A stretch of DNA of 64,000 nucleotides from Kribbella steppae (GCF_004342025.1 NZ_SLWN01000002.1:620001-684000); one strand, 5' to 3'. Shown: positions 43,496-52,690, counted from the stretch's first letter. Translations and numbers: made by a program. The notes: generated by a model from the letters alone, not told the origin.

Positions 43496-44503
43496 ATGAC
43501 TCCACCCGCCGTTGCCGCACCGGAGGCGCCCACCCGCGCCCAGCAGGCCGACGAGCTCGACGTCGACACCGGAACGCTCGGGGGTGAGCAGAAGCGCCCG
43601 TGGGAGCAGGTGGCCCTGGCGTTGTTCATCGGTATTCCATTCCTTGCCGTCCTGGCCGCCGTACCGATCGCGTGGGGCGGGTTCCTGGGCTGGCGTGACA
43701 TCGTGATCGCGGTGGTCTTCTACACGGTCGCCGGCCACGGCATCTCGATCGGTTTCCACCGGCTGTTCACGCACAAGTCGTTCAAGCCGAACCGGCCGAT
43801 GAAGTACGCGCTCGCCATCGCCGGCTCGCTGGCGATCGAGGGCCCGGTGATCCGCTGGGTGGCCGACCACCGCAAGCACCACAAGTTCTCCGACCGCGAC
43901 GGCGACCCGCACAGCCCGTGGAAGTACGGCACCAGCCTCGGCGCGCTGACCAAGGGATTCCTGCACGCGCACATCGGCTGGCTGTTCGACACCGAGCAGA
44001 CCCCGCAGCGGCAGTACGCGCCGGATCTGTTGAAGGACAAGGACATCATCAGGGTGTCCCGGATGTTCCCGCTGCTGGTGACGATCTCGCTGCTCGCGCC
44101 GGCCGTCATCGGCGGGCTCTGGTCGTGGTCGATCGAGGGCGCGCTGACCGCGTTCTTCTGGGCCAGCCTGGTCCGGATCGCGCTGCTGCACCACGTCACC
44201 TGGTCGATCAACTCGATCTGCCACACCATCGGAGACCGGCCGTTCAAGAGCCGGGACAAGTCCGGCAACGTGTGGTGGCTGGCGATCCTGAGCCAGGGCG
44301 AGTCGTGGCACAACCTGCACCACTCCGACCCGACCTGCGCGCGACACGGCGTACTCCGCGGCCAACTCGACACGTCGGCCCGCTCCATCTGGTTCTTCGA
44401 GAAGATGGGCTGGGTCAGCGATGTCCGCTGGCCGGTGCGCGAGCGCCTGGAGGCCCGCCGGGTCGATGCGAACGCCAAGACGCCGCTGAAAGCGGCGGCT
44501 TGA
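43496..44503 (+). CDS. Acyl-CoA desaturase (membrane di-iron)
   Basis: A 335-residue membrane fatty-acid desaturase. The eight-His di-iron pattern is intact: HRLFTH, then DHRKHHKFSD, HHVTWSINSICH and ESWHNLHHSDP. Four hydrophobic segments frame these boxes, as in stearoyl-CoA delta-9 desaturases. It introduces double bonds into acyl chains to adjust membrane fluidity. The start is ATG 43496. It is followed by a TetR gene and preceded by a palindromic operator, so lipid-responsive repression is likely. Confidence 0.92.
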   Translation: MTPPAVAAPEAPTRAQQADELDVDTGTLGGEQKRPWEQVALALFIGIPFLAVLAAVPIAWGGFLGWRDIVIAVVFYTVAGHGISIGFHRLFTHKSFKPNRPMKYALAIAGSLAIEGPVIRWVADHRKHHKFSDRDGDPHSPWKYGTSLGALTKGFLHAHIGWLFDTEQTPQRQYAPDLLKDKDIIRVSRMFPLLVTISLLAPAVIGGLWSWSIEGALTAFFWASLVRIALLHHVTWSINSICHTIGDRPFKSRDKSGNVWWLAILSQGESWHNLHHSDPTCARHGVLRGQLDTSARSIWFFEKMGWVSDVRWPVRERLEARRVDANAKTPLKAAA

Positions 44504-44571
44504 GGCATCACCGGCAGTAAATCGCACCCCGGCAACACCCGAGTACGGCATGATGCTGACGTGATCTCGAC

Positions 44572-45213
44572 GTGACGGAACCCAAACCGCGGCGGACCGG
44601 CCGAATCCGGATGACGAGTGCCGAACGTCGCGAACAACTCATCACCATCGCCCGTGGCCTGTTCGCCCAGAAGGGGTTCGAGGCGACATCGGTCGAGGAG
44701 ATCGCGGCGCGCTCCGAGGTCTCCAAGCCGGTCGTGTACGAACACTTCGGCGGCAAGGAAGGCCTGTACGCCGTCGTCGTGGACCGCGAGGTCCGGGCGC
44801 TGCTCGACGGTGTCACCCAGTCGCTCACGGCCGGGCGCGCGCACGAACTGGTGGAGCAGGCGGCGCTCGCGCTGCTGGACTACATCGAGAACAACTCCGA
44901 CGGCTTCCGCATCCTGGTGCGCGACTCGCCGGTCGGGTCGTCGAGCGGCTCGTTCATCTCGATCCTCAGCGATGTCGGCACCCGGGTCGAGCACATCCTG
45001 GCCGAGGAGTTCAAGCGCCGCGGCCTGGACCCGAAGAACGCGCCGATGTACGCGCAGATGCTGGTCGGCATGGTCGCGCTCACCGGTCAGTGGTGGCTGG
45101 ACGCCCGCAAGCCGAAGAAACCGGACGTCGCCGCCCACCTGGTCAACCTCGCCTGGAACGGCCTGTCCGGCCTCGAGGCCAAGCCCACCCTGTCGACGAG
45201 ACCGCACAAGTAG
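44572..45213 (+). CDS. TetR/AcrR family regulator of the desaturase
   Basis: A 213-residue TetR protein. The DNA-binding domain spans about 15-65, with RREQLITIARGLFAQKGFEA, VEEIAARSEVSKPVVYEHFG and GKEGLYAVV. The C-terminal part is typical of actinobacterial TetR proteins that sense acyl-CoAs or fatty acids. The start is GTG 44572. It follows the desaturase gene by 68 bp in the same direction and probably binds the palindrome at 43429-43467. Confidence 0.88.
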   Translation: MTEPKPRRTGRIRMTSAERREQLITIARGLFAQKGFEATSVEEIAARSEVSKPVVYEHFGGKEGLYAVVVDREVRALLDGVTQSLTAGRAHELVEQAALALLDYIENNSDGFRILVRDSPVGSSSGSFISILSDVGTRVEHILAEEFKRRGLDPKNAPMYAQMLVGMVALTGQWWLDARKPKKPDVAAHLVNLAWNGLSGLEAKPTLSTRPHK

Positions 45214-45380
45214 GTCCGAAGGACAGGAGGTACGGCGATCTCCGGCCGGCCGCCGAGCGTGAGCCACCCTCGCCGACCCGGTTGCGCACCACTACCTCCT
45301 GTCGTTAGGTCCCCGGTCGTACGTCGACATCCGCCCATGGAATGACCTCCCGGGCGACTGATCCCCGTAACCTGGCCCGC

Positions 45381-46565
45381 ATGACGGGGATCCTCACCGC
45401 GCGGCCCGTGCCTGCCCGCAGCAAGGCGTTCGACCTGCTGCTCGCGGGCGGGATGTGCATGGTCCTAGGGCTCCTGGGCATCGCACAGGAGGGCTTCGCG
45501 GGAGTCTTGGGCTTCGGCATGCTGGTGCCGCTGGTCTGGCGCCGTACCCACCCTGAGCTCGTCTTCTTCGGCGTGTCCGCGGTCGCCACGCTGCAGTGGC
45601 TGGTCGGAGCCCGGCTGATGCCCGCCAACGTCGGCCTGCTCGTCGCCCTCTACACGATTTCCGTGTACGGCGCGGTCCGCTACAGCCGGATCGCCCTCGG
45701 GGTCGGCGGCCTCGGCGTCCTGATGGCGACCTCGCGGTACTGGTCGAACTCGGACTGGCGCCAGCAGGTCACCATGATGGTCGCCCTCGGCGCTCTCGTG
45801 TTCGGCGTCTGGGCGTTCGGCGAACGCCGCCGCACCAGTCGCCTGTACGTCGCTCAACTCGAGGAGCGGGCCGCCCAACTCGAGCGGGACCGCGACCGCG
45901 AGGCCAAGCTGGCCGTCTCCAACGAGCGGACCCGGATCGCCCGGGAGATCCACGACGTGGTCGCGCACGGCCTGTCGATCATGATCGTCCAGGCCGACGG
46001 CGGTCTGTACGCCGCGGACCAGTCACCCGAGCAGGCGAAGAAGGCACTCGCGACGATCGGCGACACCGGCCGCGCCTCGCTGACCGAGATGCGCAAGATG
46101 CTCGGCCTGCTCAAACAGGACGAACAACTCGATCTCGACCCGAACCAGCCACGCCCCCAACCGGGTGTCTCGAGCCTGCCCGAGCTGATCGACAACGTCC
46201 GCGACACCGGGCTCACCGTCGACTACCAGGTGACCGGCGAACCGCGTGATCTGCCCGCGCTGCTCGGCCTGACGGCGTACCGGATCGTGCAGGAAGGTCT
46301 GACCAACACGCTGAAACACGCCGGGCCGGGAGCACGGACCTCCGTCCGGCTGGACTTCGGTCGCGAGATGCTGACCGTGGCGGTCACCGACGACGGCCGG
46401 GGTGGCGGGGTCGCGCCGACCTCGGATCCGGGTCACGGTCTGGTCGGGATGCGGCAGCGCGCCTCGATCTCCGGCGGTACGGTGAGCGCCGGACCGAAGG
46501 CGGGCGGCGGTTACGAGGTGATCGCCAAGCTCCCGTACCACCTTCCGACTGGAGGACAGCAGTGA
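45381..46565 (+). CDS. Sensor histidine kinase (NarL/DesK-type)
   Basis: A 394-residue kinase with about five closely spaced transmembrane helices (20-140), a coiled-coil linker (LEERAAQLERDRDREAKLAV) and the phosphoacceptor box ERTRIAREIHDVVAHGLSIM. The HATPase shows EGLTNTLKHA and GHGLVGMRQRA. ATG 45381 is chosen over an upstream in-frame ATG. It overlaps the response regulator gene by GTGA and is followed by an ABC transporter, a common arrangement for envelope-stress or antibiotic detoxification modules. Confidence 0.9.
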   Translation: MTGILTARPVPARSKAFDLLLAGGMCMVLGLLGIAQEGFAGVLGFGMLVPLVWRRTHPELVFFGVSAVATLQWLVGARLMPANVGLLVALYTISVYGAVRYSRIALGVGGLGVLMATSRYWSNSDWRQQVTMMVALGALVFGVWAFGERRRTSRLYVAQLEERAAQLERDRDREAKLAVSNERTRIAREIHDVVAHGLSIMIVQADGGLYAADQSPEQAKKALATIGDTGRASLTEMRKMLGLLKQDEQLDLDPNQPRPQPGVSSLPELIDNVRDTGLTVDYQVTGEPRDLPALLGLTAYRIVQEGLTNTLKHAGPGARTSVRLDFGREMLTVAVTDDGRGGGVAPTSDPGHGLVGMRQRASISGGTVSAGPKAGGGYEVIAKLPYHLPTGGQQ

Positions 46566-47233
46566 GCGAGACGGACGTGATCAGGGTTTTCCTGGTGGAC
46601 GACCAGGAGCTGGTCAGGGCCGGATTCACGATGCTGGTGGACTCCCAGCCGGACATGCGGGTGGTCGGCCAGGCCGGCGACGGCGGCGAGGCGATCGAGA
46701 AGATCCAGGTCACCGCGTCCGACGTCGTCCTGATGGACGTCCGGATGCCGCGGCTGGACGGGGTGGAGGCCACCCGCCGGCTGCAGTCGTTGCCGCAGGC
46801 ACCGAAGGTGATCGTGTTGACCACCTTCGACCTGGACGAGTACGCGTTCGCCGCGATCAAGGCCGGCGCGGCCGGCTTCCTGCTCAAGAACACGCCGCCG
46901 GCCGACCTGCTGTCGGCGATCCGGCAGGTGCACTCCGGTGATGCCGTCGTCTCCCCGAGTACGACGAAACGCCTGCTGGAGCATTTCGCCGGAGCACTGC
47001 CCGACGCCGAGGTTGAGCGGCCGGACCTGGCCGACCTGACCGCCCGGGAACGCGAGGTCCTGGTCGAGGTGGCCCGCGGGCTGTCGAACACCGAGATCGC
47101 CACGCTGTTCACGTTGTCCGAGGCAACGGTCAAGACCCATATCGGCCGGATCCTGGCCAAGACCGGCCTGCGCGACCGGGTCGCCCTGGTGGTCCTCGGC
47201 TACGAAACGGGCTTGGTCAGACCCACCAAGTAA
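46562..47233 (+). CDS. LuxR/NarL-family response regulator
   Basis: A 223-residue response regulator. The receiver has FLVDDQELVRAGF, the phosphoacceptor Asp in VVLMDVRMPRLDG, and FLLKNTPP with the conserved Lys. The helix-turn-helix has LTAREREVLVEVARGLSNTE and ATVKTHIGRILAKTGL. The GTG start at 46562 overlaps the kinase stop. The likely target is the ABC transporter operon that begins 102 bp downstream in the same direction. Confidence 0.92.
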   Translation: MSETDVIRVFLVDDQELVRAGFTMLVDSQPDMRVVGQAGDGGEAIEKIQVTASDVVLMDVRMPRLDGVEATRRLQSLPQAPKVIVLTTFDLDEYAFAAIKAGAAGFLLKNTPPADLLSAIRQVHSGDAVVSPSTTKRLLEHFAGALPDAEVERPDLADLTAREREVLVEVARGLSNTEIATLFTLSEATVKTHIGRILAKTGLRDRVALVVLGYETGLVRPTK

Positions 47234-47334
47234 TACCCAGGTACTACGCCGACTCCAGCCTGCGGTCCGACGAGATCTCCCGGCGGAATCACTAACTTCT
47301 TGACCAACGACAGTCCGTTGAGTTGAGGAGTGAC

Positions 47335-48114
47335 ATGAGTTTGCAGACCGGTGAGCTTGCGGCGGGGCGGTTGCCGCAGGACGGGGTACCGCGGACCGCG
47401 ATCCGGGCGCACGAGCTACGCAAGGTGTACGGGCAGGGTGACACCGCGGTGGCCGCGCTCGACGGCGTGTCGGTCGACTTCGGGGTCGGCCGGTTCACCG
47501 CGATCATGGGCCCGTCCGGTTCGGGGAAGTCGACGCTGATGCACTGCCTCGCGGGCCTGGACACCCCGACCAGCGGGCAGGTGCTGCTCGGCGAGACCGA
47601 GCTGACCCAGCTCCCGGACGCCGAGCTGACCAAGATCCGCCGGGACCGGGTCGGCTTCGTGTTCCAGTCCTTCAACCTGCTTCCGATGCTGTCCGCGAAG
47701 GACAACATCCTGCTCCCGCTCGAGCTCGGCAACCGCAAGGCCGACCAGCAGTGGTTCGCGACGCTGATCGACGTACTCGGGCTGGCGGACCGGCTCACAC
47801 ACCGGCCGTCGGAGCTGTCCGGCGGTCAGCAGCAACGGGTCGCGGTGGCCCGCGCGCTGATCGGCCGGCCCGAGGTCGTGTTCGCGGACGAGCCGACCGG
47901 CAACCTGGACTCCAAGTCCGGCGCCGAGGTGCTCGGCTTCCTGCGCCGATCGGTGCGCGAGTTCGGTCAGACCGTCGTCATGGTCACCCACGACCCGCTG
48001 GCCGCGTCGTACGCCGACCGCGTCGTGATGCTTGCCGACGGCAAGCTTGCCGGCGAGCTGCTCGAGCCGACCCCGGAGACCGTGCTCGACGCCCTGCGGC
48101 AGCTGGGGGCCTGA
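47335..48114 (+). CDS. ABC transporter ATP-binding protein (MacB/LolD-like)
   Basis: A 259-residue ATPase. Walker A is GPSGSGKSTL, the Q-loop region is VGFVFQSFNLLPMLSAKDN, the signature motif is LSGGQQQRVAVARAL, and Walker B is VVFADEPTGNLD. The MacB/LolD subgroup pairs with FtsX-like permeases. It powers export or removal of envelope-active compounds or lipoproteins. ATG 47335 has GAGGAG just upstream. One base separates its stop from the GTG of the permease gene. Confidence 0.93.
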   Translation: MSLQTGELAAGRLPQDGVPRTAIRAHELRKVYGQGDTAVAALDGVSVDFGVGRFTAIMGPSGSGKSTLMHCLAGLDTPTSGQVLLGETELTQLPDAELTKIRRDRVGFVFQSFNLLPMLSAKDNILLPLELGNRKADQQWFATLIDVLGLADRLTHRPSELSGGQQQRVAVARALIGRPEVVFADEPTGNLDSKSGAEVLGFLRRSVREFGQTVVMVTHDPLAASYADRVVMLADGKLAGELLEPTPETVLDALRQLGA

Positions 48115-48115
48115 G

Positions 48116-50578
48116 GTGCGACGCTCCATCCTGTCCGCACTGCGCGCCCACCTGGGCCGCCTGATCGCCGCTTGTCTGGCGATCGTGCTCGGGGTCGGCT
48201 TCGGCACCCTGGCACTGACCGCGCACGCCTCCGCGTCGAACGGCGTCGACGAGACGATCGGCGCGCAGTTCCGCGGCGTCGACACCGTGGTCTACCCGGA
48301 GAACGCCGAGGTCACGCCGGCCGATCTCGCCAAGCTCCAGAAGCTCCCGCAGGCCGACTCGGTCGTCACGCTCACGAGCGCCTACCTGACCGCCTCGTTC
48401 CCCGACCTGGTCCGCCCGGCGGGCCTCGGCATCGACGCGCTCTACGACACCACCCGGATCGCCGGTCCTGGTACGTCGTCCGGACGGTTGCCGACCGCCA
48501 CGAACGAGATCGCCCTGCCGGCCAAGCTCGCGGCCAAGCACCAGGTCTCGGTCGGACAGACATTGCGGATCAACGCGTATACCGGCAAGTCGTGGAACGT
48601 CACCGTGGTCGGTCTGCTCGACGACAAGAACACGGTCGGACCGGCGTCGGCGGTCGCGACCCCGGCCGCGCTGAAGATCTTCGAGCCGGACGCGTTCATC
48701 AGGGCGGTCGCGCTCGCCGCCAAGCCCGGCGTCGACCAGCAGACCCTCGCTACCGCGGCCCAAGGCGTCGTCTCCGGTGACCTGAAGGTCTACACCGGCC
48801 AGGCCTGGATCGATCACGAGGTGAAGGGCTTCACGAACGGCATCGACGTCCTCGGCGGCGTGCTCGGCATGTTCGCCCTGATCGCGCTGTTCGTCGCCTG
48901 CCTGGTGATCGGCAACACCTTCACCATCGTGATCGCCCAGCGCACCCGTGAGATGGCGTTGCTGCGCTGCGTCGGCGCGTCGCGCAAGCAGGTGTTCTCG
49001 TCCGTCCTCGCCGAAGCGTCCGTCGTCGGTGCGGTCGCGTCGGCGATCGGCGTCGTCTTCGGTGTCGCGCTGTCCGCTCTGGTGCTCGCGTTGGCCCGCG
49101 AGTTCGACTGGGGCCTCCCGCCGGTGTCTCTGCACCTCGACCTGTGGTCGCTGCTACTGCCGTTCGCGCTGGGTACCGTGGCCACGATCGCGGCGGCCGT
49201 CGTACCGGCTCGTCGGGCGACCAAGGTCTCTCCGCTGGCCGCGCTGCGGCCGGAGACTGCTCCGGCGGCTGCGTCGAAGGCCGGCGTAGTGCGGCTGGTC
49301 CTCGGTTTCCTGTTGCTGGCCGGTGGTGGACTCCTGCTGGCGACGGGTGCGTCGTCTCACCAGGTGCTGATCGGCGTCGCAGGCGGCGTGTTGTCGTTCC
49401 TCGGCATCCTTGCGACCGGTTCGCTGCTGGTGCCGGCGTTGATCAGGCTGCTCGGTGCGCTGCCGGCGCGTGGTGGCGGCGTACCGGCCCGGATCGCCGT
49501 CGCGAACGCCGTACGGAATCCGAGGCGTACGGCGGCCACCACGTCGGCACTGTTGATCGGTGTGACGCTGATCAGCCTCACCTGTGTCGGGATCGCGTCG
49601 GTGCGGCGGACGTTCGACGTGTCGATGGACGGGCAGTACCCGGTCGATCTCAAGGTGGCCGCCTACGACGAGAAGATGCCGGCCGGTGCCGAGCAGCAAC
49701 TGCGTGACATCAAGGGCATCACCCAGGTCGTTCCGGTCAGTCAGGTGAGGGTCAAGGCCGGTAGCGAGGAGGTGCCGGTGACCGGGATCGACCAGGCCGC
49801 GGCCGGCTCCGTCATCCACAATCCGTCCCTGGCCGCGCAACTCACGCCGGGTAGCGCACTGGTGGACTCGCAGACGCTGAAGATGCTCGGAGTCGAGGAC
49901 GGCAGCCAGGTGACCGTAGTGGCCGGTGGGCAGAAGCTCACGCTCACCGCACACCGGGCAGGCGGGCTGGACCCGATCACCATCACCACGGCGGACCTGA
50001 AGAAGCTGTCTGCGACGGCGCCGACCACAGGATTCTGGCTGGCGTCCGATCCGAAGGCTGACGGCTCGGCGGTGATCGAAGCGGTGGAGCAGTCCATCCC
50101 GACGGTCAAGGACCTCTCCGTCGACGGCGGCCTGGCCGAGCGGAGTAGCTACACCAAGGTCTTCGACGTCCTGCTGATCGTCGGTGTCGGACTGCTCGGG
50201 GTCTCGGTGCTGATCGCGCTGGTCGGTGTCGGCAACACGCTCAGCCTGTCGGTGCTCGAACGGACCCGGGAGAACGCGTTGCTGCGGGCCATGGGACTGA
50301 CCCGCCGTCAGTTGCGCAGCATGCTCGCGGTCGAATCGTTGCTGATGGCACTTGTTGCCGCCGGCCTCGGGATCGCGCTCGGCCTGATCTACGGCTGGAC
50401 CGGCACCAGCGCATTGATGGGCGGTCAGACCATTGACGGCAGCGTGGAGTACGCCGTACCCGTGAGCCTGCTGCTGATCATCGCCGCAGTCGCCGCCGTA
50501 GCCGGCCTGCTGGCCTCGGTGCTCCCGGCTCGACGGGCCGCCAAGGTGGCGCCCGCCGGAGCCCTGGCGACCGAGTAG
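48116..50578 (+). CDS. FtsX-like ABC transporter permease
   Basis: An 820-residue permease with two FtsX/MacB modules. One helix lies near the N-terminus (LIAACLAIVLGVGFGTLAL), an extracytoplasmic domain follows, then three helices (about 240-380) and a central pair. A second extracytoplasmic domain and the last three helices (about 690-810) complete the topology. RTREMALLRCVGASRKQVF and RTRENALLRAMGLTRRQLRS are the coupling motifs. It forms an operon with the ATPase gene. The GTG start follows the ATPase stop by one base. Confidence 0.9.
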   Translation: MRRSILSALRAHLGRLIAACLAIVLGVGFGTLALTAHASASNGVDETIGAQFRGVDTVVYPENAEVTPADLAKLQKLPQADSVVTLTSAYLTASFPDLVRPAGLGIDALYDTTRIAGPGTSSGRLPTATNEIALPAKLAAKHQVSVGQTLRINAYTGKSWNVTVVGLLDDKNTVGPASAVATPAALKIFEPDAFIRAVALAAKPGVDQQTLATAAQGVVSGDLKVYTGQAWIDHEVKGFTNGIDVLGGVLGMFALIALFVACLVIGNTFTIVIAQRTREMALLRCVGASRKQVFSSVLAEASVVGAVASAIGVVFGVALSALVLALAREFDWGLPPVSLHLDLWSLLLPFALGTVATIAAAVVPARRATKVSPLAALRPETAPAAASKAGVVRLVLGFLLLAGGGLLLATGASSHQVLIGVAGGVLSFLGILATGSLLVPALIRLLGALPARGGGVPARIAVANAVRNPRRTAATTSALLIGVTLISLTCVGIASVRRTFDVSMDGQYPVDLKVAAYDEKMPAGAEQQLRDIKGITQVVPVSQVRVKAGSEEVPVTGIDQAAAGSVIHNPSLAAQLTPGSALVDSQTLKMLGVEDGSQVTVVAGGQKLTLTAHRAGGLDPITITTADLKKLSATAPTTGFWLASDPKADGSAVIEAVEQSIPTVKDLSVDGGLAERSSYTKVFDVLLIVGVGLLGVSVLIALVGVGNTLSLSVLERTRENALLRAMGLTRRQLRSMLAVESLLMALVAAGLGIALGLIYGWTGTSALMGGQTIDGSVEYAVPVSLLLIIAAVAAVAGLLASVLPARRAAKVAPAGALATE

Positions 50579-50579
50579 G

Positions 50580-50927
50580 TCAGACGATCTCGACCCTGTT
50601 CCCGTGGCCGTCGGCGGTGTGGAACCGCCGGCGGCCCGGGATCGTCTCGTTGTCCCACGTCACCGGATATCCCAGCTTCTCGAGCTTCTCGGCCAGCGCG
50701 TCCAGGTCGTCGACGGCCAGCGCAGGATGCGCCTTCTTGGCCGGCTGGAAGTCGTGCTCGACTCCGATATGCACCTCCGCCGTTCCCTCGCGGAACCAGC
50801 AACCACCGCGGGCCTGCAGCAGCGGCGGTTTCTCCACCTCGGTCATCCCGAGCGCATCGCGGTAGAACGCCCGCGCGATCTCCTCGCCGCCAGGCGGACA
50901 CGACACCTGCACGTGGTCGAGGCGCAT
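50580..50927 (-). CDS. VOC family (glyoxalase-like) protein
   Basis: A 115-residue VOC protein. LDHVQVSCPPGGEEIARAFY and FHTADGHGNRVEI match the two ends of a single VOC module with His and Glu metal ligands. Such proteins include glyoxalases and antibiotic-binding proteins. The start is ATG 50927, three bases after the stop of the methyltransferase gene. The two genes form one operon that is divergent from a MarR regulator gene. Confidence 0.85.
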   Translation of the reverse strand: MRLDHVQVSCPPGGEEIARAFYRDALGMTEVEKPPLLQARGGCWFREGTAEVHIGVEHDFQPAKKAHPALAVDDLDALAEKLEKLGYPVTWDNETIPGRRRFHTADGHGNRVEIV

Positions 50928-50930
50928 CGC

Positions 50931-51719
50931 TCAGCCCTCCAGCTTCTGCGCGACGGCGAAGATCCGGCGGAACGGCAGCAGCGTCCCGTAGTCGCGCTGC
51001 CGGTAGACATCGGCCAGCCGAGCGCCGTACTCGTCCTCGAACCGCTGCCGCATCTCATCCGGCAACGACTGCAGCACCGGCCGTGCGCCCGTCCCCTTCA
51101 CCCACTCCAGTACGGCGTTGTCCCCTTGCAGCAGGTGGTAGTAGGTCGTCTCCCACGCGTCGACGACACAGCCCTCGGCGCTGAGCGCATCGACGTACGT
51201 GTCCGGGCCGGGGACCTCGGCTCGTAGCGATGCGTTCTTCGCGTACTGCGCATAAGGCTCGGTCGCGGCCAGGTCGCGCAGGATCGAGTGCGACGGGGCG
51301 TTGCCGTTGCCGGGGATCTGGATCGCCAGCCAGCCACCCGGCCGCAACGCCTTGACGAAGCCGGGCAGCAGGTCGAGCTGCTCCGGGATCCATTGCAGGA
51401 CCGCGTTCGTGACGATCACGTCCAGCGATCCCGGCTCGGCGGTCCACTCCAGCAGGTCGCCGATCTCGAAGGTGAGCTGGTCGTCGGCGTACTGCTGAGC
51501 CGCCTCGATCATCGGGGGTGAGCTGTCGATCCCGCGGATGGTCGCCTGCGGCCAGAGCTCGCGCAGCGTCACGGTCAGGTTGCCCGGACCACAGCCGAGG
51601 TCGACCACCGTGCGTACGTCGTCCGCCCGGACCCGGCCGACCAGGTCCGCGAACGGGCGGCCGCGCTCCTCGGCGTACGTGCCGTACTGCTTCGGGCTCC
51701 AGACCGGTGACGTTCGCAT
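50931..51719 (-). CDS. Trans-aconitate 2-methyltransferase-like SAM methyltransferase
   Basis: A 262-residue class I methyltransferase similar to Tam, which methylates trans-aconitate. SAM motif I is TVVDLGCGPGNLTVTL, preceded by the typical opening WSPKQYGTYAEERGRPFADL, and VTNAVLQWIPEQ is motif IV. The C-terminal YYHLLQGDNAVLEWVKGTG segment is specific to the Tam family. ATG 51719 is chosen because the family normally starts just before WSPKQY. Its promoter region carries MarR-type operators. Confidence 0.85.
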   Translation of the reverse strand: MRTSPVWSPKQYGTYAEERGRPFADLVGRVRADDVRTVVDLGCGPGNLTVTLRELWPQATIRGIDSSPPMIEAAQQYADDQLTFEIGDLLEWTAEPGSLDVIVTNAVLQWIPEQLDLLPGFVKALRPGGWLAIQIPGNGNAPSHSILRDLAATEPYAQYAKNASLRAEVPGPDTYVDALSAEGCVVDAWETTYYHLLQGDNAVLEWVKGTGARPVLQSLPDEMRQRFEDEYGARLADVYRQRDYGTLLPFRRIFAVAQKLEG

Positions 51720-51742
51720 GCTGCTGCCTCTCTCCGAGGATT

Positions 51743-51801
51743 TATCTTGATGTCGAGATACTCTAGGCATGCGAGTTGTCTTGATGTCAAGAGTCTTGAT
51801 G
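51743..51801. promoter_or_regulatory. MarR-type operator cluster (three TCTTGATG repeats)
   Basis: The divergent gap holds TATCTTGATGTCGAGATA (51743-51760), TCTTGATGTCAAGA (51779-51792) and a half-site TCTTGATG (51794-51801). The first two are near-perfect palindromes of the same sequence, as expected for repression of both the methyltransferase operon and marR. Confidence 0.7.
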
Positions 51802-51817
51802 GCGTAATCTCAACAGC

Positions 51818-52315
51818 ATGGAAGACGAGGTCGATCGGCTGCTCGAAGCCTGGCGCAGAGAACGCCCCGACCTCGACGTGGCGCCGATGGAGGTGCTGTC
51901 CCGAGTCAGCCGGCTCGCGCGGCACCTGGACCGCGCCCGCAGCCAGGCGTTCGAGACCCACGGCCTGGAGTCGTGGGAGTTCGACGTCCTCGCGGCCCTT
52001 CGCCGGGCCGGCGCGCCGTACCAACTGTCCCCCGGCAAGCTGCTGAAGGAGACCCTGGTCACCTCGGGCACGATGACGAACCGGGTCGACCGCCTCGCCG
52101 CTCGCGGTCTGGTCGAGCGCCTCCCGGACCCGGGCGACCGCCGCGGCGTGCTGGTTCAGCTCACCGCCGCCGGCCGGGACGCGGTCGACGCCGCGATGGC
52201 CGATCTGCTGGCCCACGAGCGCACTCTGCTCGGCTCGATCAGCGATCGCGACCAGGCGAAGATCGCCCGCGTGTTGCGCGAGCTGGTCCGGCCGTTCGAC
52301 CTCGAAAAGCACTGA
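51818..52315 (+). CDS. MarR family transcriptional regulator
   Basis: A 165-residue winged-helix regulator. Helices and wing are seen as SWEFDVLAALRRAGAPYQLS, SGTMTNRVDRLAARGLVERL and PDPGDRRGVLVQLTAAGRDA. The ligand is unknown. The start ATG 51818 is 17 bp after the operator cluster. It is divergent from the Tam-like/VOC operon and very probably controls both. Confidence 0.9.
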   Translation: MEDEVDRLLEAWRRERPDLDVAPMEVLSRVSRLARHLDRARSQAFETHGLESWEFDVLAALRRAGAPYQLSPGKLLKETLVTSGTMTNRVDRLAARGLVERLPDPGDRRGVLVQLTAAGRDAVDAAMADLLAHERTLLGSISDRDQAKIARVLRELVRPFDLEKH

Positions 52316-52400
52316 GCCACCTTTTTCCGGGCATCAGAGAAACCACCGGGAATTTCGCCGGAATAATCCGAAAAGACGACCCGTCACTTCGCCCCTGTTC

Positions 52401-52426
52401 CGATCGTTGCTAGTTGCAACGAGATC
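52401..52426. repeat. Small hairpin in gap after marR
   Basis: CGTTGC-TAGTT-GCAACG forms a perfect 6-bp stem with flanking GATC bases. It lies 86 bp after the MarR stop with no T-run, so it is a weak terminator candidate at best. Confidence 0.3.
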
Positions 52427-52491
52427 GAGAGACTGCTGTAGCGGTCGACTATCGACAGTGAGTGAGCGAGGCCACTAGGGTCCTCACAGTC

Positions 52492-52690
52492 GGTGGTTGA
52501 TCGACCACGAAACGTACAATTTTATGGTGACTTCGGCGGCAAGAGGTGGTTCGCCGAAAGTGGCCGCGCGGTGTCCGGGGCTCGGGGCCCGAACAACGCC
52601 GGCCGGCACGGGGCCCGCTCACCCGGTAGTCGCGGCGCGCCCTCCGAAACACAGGGGATCGGAGGGGGCGCCGCGACTCAGTTCTGTTTC
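52492..52690 (+). ncRNA. Candidate small RNA locus: palindrome, -10 element, strong hairpin
   Basis: In the 458-bp gap between marR and the ABC-F gene, a near-perfect palindrome (GTGGTTGATCGACCAC, about 52494-52509) is followed by TACAAT (52515-52520) in an otherwise GC-rich region. A 20-bp stem with one mismatch, 52628-52647 pairing with 52659-52678, closes about 100-150 bases later and is followed by GTTCTGTTT. A -35 element is not clear. The layout suits a roughly 160-nt transcript with its own terminator; this is inference. Confidence 0.4.
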
